Assembly: GCA_015522395.1 (NCBI GenBank)
Contig: WAMH01000045.1
Coordinates: 1-7,170, forward strand
Source: Thermococcus sp.
GTDB taxonomy: Archaea; Methanobacteriota_B; Thermococci; Thermococcales; Thermococcaceae
Direction: 5' to 3'
DNA length: 7,170 nt
Numbering within the stretch: the stretch's first letter is position 1; the number at the start of each line of letters is the position of its first letter. The translations under genes were made by a program, and so were the position numbers. The notes beneath the pieces were generated by a model. The model was not told where the DNA came from. It was given only the letters and a program-made list of their open reading frames with translations, and did not search any database. Below, in pieces: positions 1-5,637 of this stretch.

Positions 1-707
1 GCCTTCCTGAGAAGCTCCTGGACCTTGGCGTTGTTCTCTGCCATGACCCTGATGACTTCCTGAGCATCGACGGGCTTCTCTGCCCAGACGTCGTAGTCCG
101 TAACCGTTGCGATGTTCGCGTAGCACATTCCAAGCTCGCGCGCGAGGTTTATCTCCGGGACGAGGGTCATTCCGATGATGTGGGCGTACTGCCTGAACAT
201 GAAGCTCTCGGCGCGAGTTGAGAACCTCGGCCCCTCAATGCAGACGTAGGTGCCCTTCTCGTGCACAGAAAAGCCCAGCTCCTTGGCCGTCTCGTAGAAT
301 ATCCTCCTCAGCTCGGGGCAGAAGGGGTCGGCCATCGAGACGTGGGCCACCTTAGGTCCGTTGTAGAAGGTGTAGTCGCGCTTTTTCGTAAAGTCGATGA
401 ACTGGTCGGTTATGACGATGTCGCCCGGCTTGTACTCCTCGCGGAGTGAGCCAACCGCTGTAACGCCGATGACGCGCTCGACGCCAAGCTCATGGAGCGC
501 CCAGATGTTTGCCCTGTAGGGAACCTCGTGCGGCGGGAACTCGTGGTGTTTGCCGTGCCTCGGGATGAAGGCAACCTCAACGCCCTCTATCTCCCCGATT
601 TCCACTGGAGCGGAGGGCCTGCCATAGGGGGTGTGAACCTTCACCGTCTCCTTCGGCTCGAAGACGCCGTAGACGCCGGAACCGCCGATGATACCGATCT
701 TCACCAT
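1..707 (-). CDS. mtnP: S-methyl-5'-thioadenosine phosphorylase (MTAP), 3'-truncated by window edge
   Basis: This gene encodes the cytosolic enzyme that splits 5'-methylthioadenosine with phosphate into adenine and 5-methylthioribose-1-phosphate, in salvage of the by-product of polyamine synthesis. 235 complete residues are visible; family members are around 255-265 aa, so roughly 20-30 C-terminal residues lie off the left edge. Visible family motifs are GGSGVY at residues 8-13, PRHG at 49-52, the TAVGSL loop at 83-88, IEGPRFSTRAES at 157-168 (substrate and phosphate pocket) and TDYDVW at 203-208, whose aspartates contact the purine. Cys130 and Cys195 could pair; disulfides are reported for hyperthermophilic homologues (from memory). 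I chose ATG 707 because GGTGAT lies 4 nt upstream; an in-frame ATG at 713 overlaps that ribosome binding site. It diverges from pbaB. The related purine nucleoside phosphorylase activity cannot be excluded from sequence. No damage is seen. Confidence 0.95.
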   Translation of the reverse strand, partial: MVKIGIIGGSGVYGVFEPKETVKVHTPYGRPSAPVEIGEIEGVEVAFIPRHGKHHEFPPHEVPYRANIWALHELGVERVIGVTAVGSLREEYKPGDIVITDQFIDFTKKRDYTFYNGPKVAHVSMADPFCPELRRIFYETAKELGFSVHEKGTYVCIEGPRFSTRAESFMFRQYAHIIGMTLVPEINLARELGMCYANIATVTDYDVWAEKPVDAQEVIRVMAENNAKVQELLRK

Positions 708-737
708 AGACATCACCCTGTAAAAATAGCGCCCGAG

Positions 738-747
738 TTATTTAAGG
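738..747 (-). promoter_or_regulatory. TATA box of the MTAP gene
   Basis: Reading the minus strand, CTTAAATAA is followed about 25 nt later by the expected start of transcription near 717, then GGTGAT and ATG 707. The spacing fits an archaeal TBP/TFB promoter with a short leader. A mini-ORB sits 8 bp upstream of the box. Confidence 0.65.
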
Positions 748-754
748 GTTGCCT

Positions 755-780
755 TTCCAGTGGAAATGGAACTCCCCTGC
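755..780 (+). promoter_or_regulatory. Extended ORB-like element between the MTAP and pbaB promoters
   Basis: TTCCAGTGGAAAT (755-767) matches the archaeal mini-ORB (TTCCAGTGGAAAC) at 12 of 13 positions and is followed by GGAACTCCCCTG. The same AACTC extension follows the two origin boxes at 5083-5110 and 5363-5391, so this looks like a diverged copy of an origin element. It lies between two divergent TATA boxes (738-747 and 790-797), where bound Orc1/Cdc6 could influence both genes. That function is inferred. Confidence 0.7.
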
Positions 781-789
781 TTCCGAAAA

Positions 790-797
790 TTTAATAA
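790..797 (+). promoter_or_regulatory. BRE/TATA promoter of the pbaB-DUF473 operon
   Basis: CCGAAAATTTAATAACC contains an A-rich BRE-like CCGAAAA followed by the TATA element TTTAATAA. Transcription would begin near 818, directly before the ribosome binding site at 820-827, giving a very short leader. Confidence 0.7.
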
Positions 798-831
798 CCT
801 TTTGGAACTAAACCTGGGTGGAGGTGAGAGC

Positions 832-1560
832 GTGGGAAACGAAAAGCCGGTGAACATAGTCCTGCCCGAGATTGAGAGGCCCATCCTGATAGAGGGCTAC
901 CCCGGAGTCGGCCTCGTCGGCCACATAGCGGCCAACTTCTTGGCCAAGGAGCTTGGAATGGAGATGATAGGCTACGTCGAAAGCCCATTCATCCCACCGA
1001 TGGCGCTCATCCTCGAGGGGAAGCCGAACCCACCGCTGCGCTTCTATGGAAAGGGCAACATAATCGTCGCCGTTGCGGACATATACGTGGCCCCGACTCT
1101 CGTGAACGAGATAGTGAGGGAGCTAACCGCCTACCTGAAGGAGAGGAATGCAGAGAAGGTGATATCCCTCGGCGGCATCGGTATAGGCTTCTTCAAGGAG
1201 CAGATGGATGTATGGGGCGTCGGAGCGCGTGAGGAACTCAACAGGGAGCTCGAGGAGAAGGGCGTCAAGCTCCTCCAGTACGGCTCAATAATGGGCATGA
1301 GCGGCAGGCTTCTCCTTGAGGCAAGCAGGAGCAACCTGGATGCCTACGTCCTCTTAGGAGAGACCTTCGGCGACAGGCCGGACCCGAAGGCGGCCGCCAA
1401 CGTCATCGAGGCCCTCAAGAAGCTCGTTCCGCTGGAGGTCTCAACGGAGCCGCTCCTGCAGGAGGCGCAGGCTATTGAGGAGCAGCTCCGGAGGATGCAC
1501 GAGCAGATGGAGCAGGCGAGGAAGAAGGCCCAGCAGCAGTACGAGAGCATCTACCTGTGA
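832..1560 (+). CDS. pbaB: PAC2-family proteasome assembly chaperone homologue, PbaB-like
   Basis: The 242-residue product belongs to the PAC2 (proteasome assembly chaperone) family; archaeal PbaB of Pyrococcus furiosus is a tetrameric homologue reported to bind and activate the 20S proteasome. The N-terminal part carries the family pattern: PILIEGYPGVGLVGHIAAN around residues 16-34, then SPFIPPMA and the SLGGIGIG turn. The last ~35 residues are a charged, glutamine-rich probable coiled coil, and the protein ends I-Y-L, an HbYX-type tail (hydrophobic-Tyr-any) like those docking proteasome activators into the alpha ring. I start at GTG 832 because GGAGGTGA (820-827) lies 4 nt upstream; an upstream in-frame ATG at 760 has no ribosome binding site and would precede the TATA box. 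The next gene starts 9 nt after the stop. Family is near certain; PbaB rather than another PAC2 paralogue is inferred. Confidence 0.9.
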   Translation: MGNEKPVNIVLPEIERPILIEGYPGVGLVGHIAANFLAKELGMEMIGYVESPFIPPMALILEGKPNPPLRFYGKGNIIVAVADIYVAPTLVNEIVRELTAYLKERNAEKVISLGGIGIGFFKEQMDVWGVGAREELNRELEEKGVKLLQYGSIMGMSGRLLLEASRSNLDAYVLLGETFGDRPDPKAAANVIEALKKLVPLEVSTEPLLQEAQAIEEQLRRMHEQMEQARKKAQQQYESIYL

Positions 1561-1569
1561 GGTGAGAGC

Positions 1570-1953
1570 ATGGAGGCGGTGGTCTTAGCCGGCATCTCGC
1601 GGCGCGTGCTGGACGAGCTGATGAGAAACCCCTACAGAACGGTAGAACTCAGGGGCGCAAGGAACGTTTTAGCGGTTGAAGAGGCCTTTAACCGGGCGAT
1701 GAAGCTTTTCCTGACATACGATCCATTCAGCGACGTTGACGTTGGAACAGAAGGTCTGGTAACGGAACTTTTGGGTGTTGACGAGATAGAGACTCGGGTT
1801 CCGTGGGAGGAGAGCGACGAGAGGGAAGTAACCGTCTGCAGGGCGAGGCTGAAGCTGATCGGCCTCGGAAGGGTTGTCGAGGTTGAGAGGAAACACAACA
1901 TTATAACCGTCCGCATCCGCGAGCTAATGCCCCACGAGATGGGGATGGGTTAA
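1570..1953 (+). CDS. DUF473 family protein
   Basis: This 127-residue soluble protein resembles the DUF473 family of small euryarchaeal proteins, whose function is unknown to me. Visible features are MEAVVLAGISRRVLDEL at the N-terminus, a conserved-looking NPYRTVELRG stretch near residues 21-30, a central acidic section and a final beta-rich part ending in RIRELMPHEMGMG. There are no membrane segments or cysteine clusters; the only cysteine is near residue 90. ATG 1570 follows AGGTGA, whose first bases overlap the pbaB stop codon, so the two genes are co-transcribed and probably translationally coupled, hinting at but not proving a shared role in protein turnover. The 3' end overlaps the convergent nucS gene by 4 bp. 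The family call rests on overall resemblance and on the usual Thermococcales neighbourhood. Confidence 0.8.
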   Translation: MEAVVLAGISRRVLDELMRNPYRTVELRGARNVLAVEEAFNRAMKLFLTYDPFSDVDVGTEGLVTELLGVDEIETRVPWEESDEREVTVCRARLKLIGLGRVVEVERKHNIITVRIRELMPHEMGMG

Positions 1954-2702
1954 AGGAGCGTTGTCTGCCTGCCTTTGGATTTTTCAGAGCGCTTGGGTGG
2001 CTCAAGCTTACGGAACTCTAAGTTCTCGTCCTTAAGGAGCTTTTTCGCCCCCGAGGTGAGCGATGGCGCCACAAGAATGCCCCTAACGCCCTCCCCGTGC
2101 TCCTCCCTGAGGGCCTCGACGTAGCGCTTGAGCTGGCTTACCGCGTGAAGTTCAGCTCTCCGCCTCTTCAGCTCCAGGACGACGAGGTTTCCGCAGGAGT
2201 CCCTGCCCAGGATGTCGACTATGCCGTGTTTTATCGGCTTCTCTCGGAACAGGGGCCTGAAGCCCGGTTCTATGAGTTCGGGGTTTTCAAAGATCATCTC
2301 AGCCATCTCAGCCTCGCTCCCGGTTAGAGCAAGCTCCTCATAGTCCTCGGCATGAAAAACTGTTATCAAATAAACCTCCTCAAGTTCGACCTCAAGGGTT
2401 TCCCTTGGCTTCCTTCGAACGGAGACAAGGACTGGCCTCCCGCGGAGCTCCAGGCGGACCATGCTTCCCGGCGGCTGCCAGTTAACCGGCTCCCTCTTTC
2501 TGTTCTGATGGATAAGAAGGGAACCGTCTGGCTTAACTATTATGACCCTGTCTCCCGAACCGAGCTCGCTTTTGGCCCTGCCGTCGTAATGAACCCTGCA
2601 GCAGGCAAAAATCGTCAGCAAAGCCTCACTCGAAAGGGCATGATCCACGAGCCGCTTGAGCTGCTCCCGCGACGGGTTTTCCACGGCCTCAACCTTTGAC
2701 AT
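1950..2702 (-). CDS. nucS: Endonuclease NucS/EndoMS (mismatch-specific)
   Basis: This 250-residue enzyme is the archaeal NucS/EndoMS endonuclease, which cuts both strands at certain mismatches (G-T, G-G and T-T in Thermococcus) and also branched DNA, and works with PCNA. The N-terminal DNA-binding domain (about 1-120) shows CCRVHYDGRA (34-43), ELGSGDRVIIVKPDGSLLIH (46-65) and REPVNWQPPGS (70-80), with Trp75 in the position of the base-stacking tryptophan. The C-terminal RecB-like nuclease domain has GIVDILGRD (160-168) and VVLELKRRRAELHAV (174-188), giving catalytic Asp163, Glu177 and Lys179. The C-terminus RQTTLL resembles a short PCNA-interacting motif, although the usual aromatic residue is missing. 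ATG 2702 has no ribosome binding site and lies about 25 nt from a TATA-like TTTTTAAC, suggesting a leaderless mRNA. It follows radA by 35 nt and is tail to tail with DUF473. Confidence 0.96.
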   Translation of the reverse strand: MSKVEAVENPSREQLKRLVDHALSSEALLTIFACCRVHYDGRAKSELGSGDRVIIVKPDGSLLIHQNRKREPVNWQPPGSMVRLELRGRPVLVSVRRKPRETLEVELEEVYLITVFHAEDYEELALTGSEAEMAEMIFENPELIEPGFRPLFREKPIKHGIVDILGRDSCGNLVVLELKRRRAELHAVSQLKRYVEALREEHGEGVRGILVAPSLTSGAKKLLKDENLEFRKLEPPKRSEKSKGRQTTLL

Positions 2703-2723
2703 GAAACCGGATAAAAGGGGAAG

Positions 2724-2731
2724 GTTAAAAA
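2724..2731 (-). promoter_or_regulatory. TATA-like promoter of nucS (leaderless)
   Basis: In the 35-nt radA-nucS gap the minus strand reads TTTTTAACC, about 25 nt before ATG 2702, so transcription would start at or next to the start codon. The same T-run could also act as a weak radA terminator. Read-through from radA remains possible because the genes are co-oriented. Confidence 0.5.
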
Positions 2732-2737
2732 GCTAAC

Positions 2738-3796
2738 TCAGTCCTCGGCACCCTTCTCGGTTATCCTGAAGATGGCCTCCCCCTCGGGCAGGTGCGGGCT
2801 GTCAATTAAGCGAGCGACGCGCTTTCCGGCCTTGCCCTTCCTAAGGTAAATCCTGAGCGTGGCGCTATGAGCAAGGATGTGGCCGCCAACTGGCCTCGTC
2901 GGGTCGCCGAAGAACGCATCGGGCTTTGCCTGAACTTGGTTCGTGACGAAGACGGCTATGTCGTAGAGGTCCGCCAGGCGGTGCAGATCAGAGAGGTGCT
3001 TGGCCAGCTTCTGCTGCCTCTCCGCCAGAGTCCCTCTACCCACGTACTCGCTCCTGAAGTGGGCCATGAGGGAGTCAACGATGAGGAGCTTGACGGGCCT
3101 GTCCGTCTCGGCCTTCTCCTTGATTATCTCCTCCGCCCTCTCGATGAGGAGCATCTGGTGGTTGCTGTTGAAGGCCCTTGCAACGTAGATGTTCTTGAGG
3201 ACCTCGTCCGGGTCGAGACCGCGGTTTTCGGCAATCTGCCTTATCCTCTCTGGTCTGAAGGTGTTCTCCGTGTCGATCCAGATGACCGAGCCGTTCAGAC
3301 CGCCCTCCTCCTTAGGAAGCTGGGCCATGACGGCTAAGGTGTGGGCCAGCTGGGTCTTTCCCGAACCGAACTCACCGAAAACCTCGGTTATCGCCTGAGT
3401 CTCGACGCCCCCGCCGATGAGCTTGTCGAGGCTCTTGCTTCCAGTGGAGATCTTGCCGATGGCGCTCCTCTTTTTCATGTACTCGTCGGCGCGCATGAAG
3501 GTTCCGATGTTAGCTGCTTCTCTCGCGGCCTGAATTATCTTGAGAGCAGCGCCCTCGCTTATGCCCGCTATCTCCTTGAGTTCCATCGGGGAGGCCACTG
3601 CTATCGCCTCAATGCTGTCGTAGCCGGCCTCGCGGAGCTTCTCAGCGGTTGCCGGGCCAACGCCGGGCAGATCCTCGAGGGCCTTTACCTCTTTCTTTTT
3701 CTTGGCTGAGCTTGAGGAAGGCTCTTCAACGACTTCCAGTTCCTCAAATTCCTCGAGTTCCTTTATTTCATCCTCAGCCTTCTTCTTCCGCGGCAT
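2738..3796 (-). CDS. radA: DNA repair and recombination protein RadA
   Basis: This 352-residue protein is the archaeal Rad51/RecA-type recombinase that forms ATP-dependent filaments on single-stranded DNA and carries out strand exchange. After an acidic/lysine-rich N-terminal tail (1-37) comes a helix-hairpin-helix domain (about 40-95, LEDLPGVGPATAEKL), then the polymerisation motif FMRA (100-103), Walker A GEFGSGKT (141-148), Walker B LLIVD (237-241), L1-region residues SEYVGRGTLAERQQ and the TNQVQAKPDAFFGDPTRPVGG segment of L2. Length is normal for Thermococcales and no intein interrupts the Walker A site, where some Thermococcales radA genes carry one. I chose ATG 3796 because GGGTGAT lies 4 nt upstream; ATG 3802 in the same frame overlaps that ribosome binding site, and the longer open frame to 3928 crosses the TATA box. 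It is transcribed leftward, away from the proposed origin. Confidence 0.98.
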   Translation of the reverse strand: MPRKKKAEDEIKELEEFEELEVVEEPSSSSAKKKKEVKALEDLPGVGPATAEKLREAGYDSIEAIAVASPMELKEIAGISEGAALKIIQAAREAANIGTFMRADEYMKKRSAIGKISTGSKSLDKLIGGGVETQAITEVFGEFGSGKTQLAHTLAVMAQLPKEEGGLNGSVIWIDTENTFRPERIRQIAENRGLDPDEVLKNIYVARAFNSNHQMLLIERAEEIIKEKAETDRPVKLLIVDSLMAHFRSEYVGRGTLAERQQKLAKHLSDLHRLADLYDIAVFVTNQVQAKPDAFFGDPTRPVGGHILAHSATLRIYLRKGKAGKRVARLIDSPHLPEGEAIFRITEKGAED

Positions 3797-3845
3797 GAAC
3801 ATCACCCAACACCAATACCTTTCATAGGGGTAAAAAGTCGAAGGG

Positions 3846-3853
3846 TTATATAC
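3846..3853 (-). promoter_or_regulatory. Strong TATA promoter of radA
   Basis: The minus strand reads AAAAGTATATAACCC, a near-ideal archaeal TATA box with an A-rich BRE upstream. Transcription would begin near 3824, leaving a leader of about 27 nt that carries GGGTGAT before ATG 3796. Confidence 0.75.
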
Positions 3854-3894
3854 TTTTCTTCCGGAATTTGGGAAGGTGAGACAGCACATAAGAA

Positions 3895-3940
3895 GCCAAG
3901 AAAAACCCCAACTAAAAGACAAAACCAAAATCGAAGAAAG
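3895..3940 (-). terminator. T-rich terminator downstream of the channel gene
   Basis: On the minus strand, just after the TAA at 3950-3952, there are several successive T-runs (TTTTGGTTTTG, CTTTTAG, GGTTTTTC). This matches archaeal oligo-T termination and would insulate radA from upstream transcription. Confidence 0.55.
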
Positions 3941-3942
3941 AA

Positions 3943-3965
3943 CTCCCCATTATTTTCCAGTGGAA
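3943..3965 (-). promoter_or_regulatory. ORB-like element at the 3' end of the broken channel gene
   Basis: The plus strand carries TTCCAGTGGAAAC (3955-3967), a 13/13 mini-ORB match. Because the core is nearly palindromic it also reads on the minus strand as TTCCACTGGAAAA followed by TAATGGGGAG, which supplies the G-run expected of a full ORB. It lies about 90 bp upstream of the radA TATA box and about 1.1 kb left of the main origin cluster. It overlaps the last codons of the ancestral channel frame, so part of the match may be coding. Confidence 0.7.
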
Positions 3966-4970
3966 ACCGCAGGCTTGACCACTATAAGCCTCGAGTTCTC
4001 GGGGATGGCCGTATCAAGAGGGGGGGCAAGAACAGGCCCGTCCAGGTAGTAGCCAATGAGGAAGCAGCCGCATTCGTCCTGAAGACGCTTCATTGCATCC
4101 AGGTAGTGCATACACAGAAACCGTCACCATCCAAAACGGCTATGTCGTAATGCCCCAGAGCCGTGGTGAGATCATCAACGACGTCCACGACCTCCGGCTC
4201 GAAGACGGAACTCGCGAGCAACCTTCCAGCAAAGCTCCTGCTCAATATAACTCTGCCGGCACCGGCCTGCTTGACTTGAGAAGCTCAACGCTCTCTGCCT
4301 TTAGGGCCTCAACGAGAACGCGTGCCTTTGACATCCTCTTAACCATCAAAGTCGCGAAGACGGACTTGGAGTCGTCCTCGAGGGCCAGAATAACGTGCGA
4401 CGCCTCCCGGACGTGCGCCCTCTCAAGGGTTTCACCGTTCGTCGGGTCTCCTATGAGGATCTCCACTTCCTCTGGAAGCTCGGCTTTCTTGCGCTCGTCA
4501 TCACTTGGAAAGACCACGACGATGGGCCTCATCTGAGCTTCACCCCGGGACATGGCGAGAAGAAGCTCGTTCACGCAGCTCTCGATGCTGCTGCCCTGTC
4601 CGATAACAACGTAGTGCCCGGAGTATTTAACGCGGTGCATTCCCATCATCCTCCTAATAGACGAAGAAATAAAGTATTCGGCAAGGACGGAAACGAGGGC
4701 GGTAAATGTGGAGATGCCTGCCACCGCAGCCACCATTGCGACGGCTCTTCCCGCGCCGGTCTGGGGGGTGACGTCACCGTAGCCAATGGTCGCCATCGTT
4801 ATGACCGCCCAGTAAAAGGCAGTGTAGAAGTCAACGTTCTCAAAGTACATGAAGAGAACTGCAAAAAGAACGGCGAGCAGCAGGACTGCCGCCGCTATCT
4901 GAAGGAGACGGTTCTTCCCGGCCTTCAGCTTAACCCTAAGCAGTGCCCTCACGAGCGGCGTTGGGATCAT
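3950..4970 (-). pseudogene. Potassium channel with RCK/TrkA-N domain, disrupted by two frameshifts
   Basis: The intact ancestor would be a two-TM K+ channel of about 339 aa. The first frame (4970-4242, 242 aa) has TM1 at residues ~23-42, the filter TIGYGD at 61-66, TM2 at ~76-100 and an RCK/TrkA-N Rossmann domain beginning HYVVIGQGS (119-127). It runs to VELLK, then reads SSRPVPAELY and stops. In the next frame the protein continues KQAGAGRVILSR to DIAVLDG; a second shift near 4104-4120 restores YLDAMKRLQDECG through PENSRLIVVKPAVSTGK to TAA 3950-3952. The first lesion coincides with a tandem TCAAG duplication (plus strand CTTGA twice, 4270-4279); the second looks like loss of one base. ATG 4970 has no ribosome binding site and lies about 25 nt from a TATA box. 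The N-terminal piece keeps the pore and could be made. Sequencing error is the alternative, but two independent lesions argue for decay. Confidence 0.85.
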
Positions 4971-4989
4971 GAAATCAGCTTCGAAGGGA

Positions 4990-5002
4990 GGTTTAAAAAT
5001 CT
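4990..5002 (-). promoter_or_regulatory. TATA promoter of the channel gene (leaderless)
   Basis: The minus strand reads GATTTTTAAACC about 25 nt before ATG 4970, with no ribosome binding site between them. The layout is the same as that of nucS and predicts a leaderless transcript. Confidence 0.6.
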
Positions 5003-5040
5003 ATCACCACTGCTCAGGAAAGTCCGCTGATGATGCTTTT

Positions 5041-5053
5041 TTCCAGTGGAAAT
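5041..5053 (+). promoter_or_regulatory. Mini-ORB, leftmost of the origin cluster
   Basis: TTCCAGTGGAAAT matches the mini-ORB at 12 of 13 positions. With one more base on the left the core is a perfect inverted repeat around a central G (TTTCCA-G-TGGAAA). It is followed by AAAGGTC rather than a long G-run, so I call it a mini-ORB. Confidence 0.75.
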
Positions 5054-5082
5054 AAAGGTCTTTTTCGATGGACATCTGAAAG

Positions 5083-5110
5083 ACCCCCCAGAGTTTCATT
5101 TCCACTGGAG
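5083..5110 (-). promoter_or_regulatory. Full ORB, AACTC type, with GGGGGG run
   Basis: On the minus strand CTCCAGTGGAAAT is followed by GAAACTC and then TGGGGGGT. It has both parts of an archaeal ORB, the dyad core and the G-run. The G-run points left, away from the rest of the cluster. Confidence 0.8.
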
Positions 5111-5198
5111 CTGGGTTTCGGAAATGGATGGAGTTACGGTCCATGAAAAAAGAAAGGAGGGTTTATAAGCCATGACTCAAACGTCAATTGGATTATCT

Positions 5199-5219
5199 TA
5201 AAAACGCTGCCTGTTTTTA
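5199..5219 (+). repeat. Inverted repeat (7-bp arms, 7-nt loop) in the origin
   Basis: TAAAAAC (5199-5205) and GTTTTTA (5213-5219) are exact complements around GCTGCCT. The stem is AT-rich and sits at the left edge of the AT-rich block, so it may be a structural origin element, or a terminator-like hairpin. Confidence 0.5.
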
Positions 5220-5220
5220 C

Positions 5221-5310
5221 TGAGCAAAAGATCAAATTATTGGACTAAATTCGCAATTTTTTGAACATTGTTCGTAGTTAATTATAAATACAAAAATTTG
5301 AATAAAGAAT
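5221..5310. other. AT-rich block, candidate DNA unwinding element
   Basis: I count 20 G/C in these 90 bases (about 78% AT), the most AT-rich stretch in the window. It contains the small palindrome GAACA-T-TGTTC (5263-5273) and a run of short A/T tracts. It lies between the full ORBs at 5083-5110 and 5363-5391. The alternative melting site is 5395-5570 (about 65% AT), between the inward-facing ORB pair. Confidence 0.6.
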
Positions 5311-5362
5311 GGGAGAGTTTCACTAAGAATCAAAACAAAACTTGGGAGTAGCCAAAACCCGG

Positions 5363-5391
5363 CTCCACAGGAAACAAAACTCCCTGGGGGT
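5363..5391 (+). promoter_or_regulatory. Full ORB, AACTC type, with GGGGG run
   Basis: CTCCACAGGAAAC is followed by AAAACTCCC and TGGGGGT. The CACA core variant is shared with the box at 5576-5596 and with crenarchaeal ORBs, while the AACTC spacer is shared with the box at 5083-5110. The G-run points right. Confidence 0.82.
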
Positions 5392-5498
5392 AATCGTTTG
5401 TTTTCTTTCTTCAGAATCGTAAACGTTTCTGCTTAACTTAAACGTACAGTAATACTCATCAACATCCACTTTTTGACAGACACAAATGTACATTTCAC

Positions 5499-5511
5499 TC
5501 CCAGTGGAAAT
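5499..5511 (+). promoter_or_regulatory. Mini-ORB between the inward-facing ORBs
   Basis: TCCCAGTGGAAAT differs from TTCCAGTGGAAAC at two positions. It forms a larger imperfect inverted repeat with CATTTCACT just upstream (5491-5499) against AGTGGAAATG (5503-5512 region), which would allow symmetric binding. Confidence 0.6.
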
Positions 5512-5575
5512 GATCGAATGTATCCTTCGGTGCCTTTACATAGATAAAGTTCAAATGATCATAACTGCACACTCC

Positions 5576-5596
5576 ACCCCTTCGTTTCCTGTGGAG
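5576..5596 (-). promoter_or_regulatory. Full ORB, canonical short-spacer type
   Basis: On the minus strand CTCCACAGGAAAC is followed directly by GAAGGGGT and then GGAGTG. This is the closest match in the window to the textbook archaeal ORB, with the G-run immediately after the core. It faces the plus-strand ORB at 5363-5391 across about 185 bp. Confidence 0.87.
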
Positions 5597-5637
5597 ACCG
5601 AAGGTTTCGTTTGAAGTTCCTCGCCTTCGAGTCCCGC

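Noticed and set aside
260..794. Plus-strand open frames antisense to MTAP
   Set aside because: They have no ribosome binding site or family features, and the opposite strand encodes a clear MTAP with all its motifs.
3430..3450. TTCCAGTGGAGAT resembling a mini-ORB inside radA
   Set aside because: It encodes the conserved I-S-T-G-S peptide of RadA, lacks the AAA of the core and has no G-run; coding constraint explains it.
3797..3928. N-terminal extension of RadA
   Set aside because: The extension crosses the TATA box and the GGGTGAT ribosome binding site and has no family resemblance; ATG 3796 gives the normal RadA length.
4093..5030. Two plus-strand open frames antisense to the channel gene
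   Set aside because: They mirror a gene with K+ filter and Rossmann motifs on the other strand and look low-complexity and unstructured.
5172..5200. Mini-frame starting ATGACTCAAACG after a TATA-like sequence
   Set aside because: It stops after nine codons and lies only a few bases from the TATA element, which is incompatible with transcription of its start.
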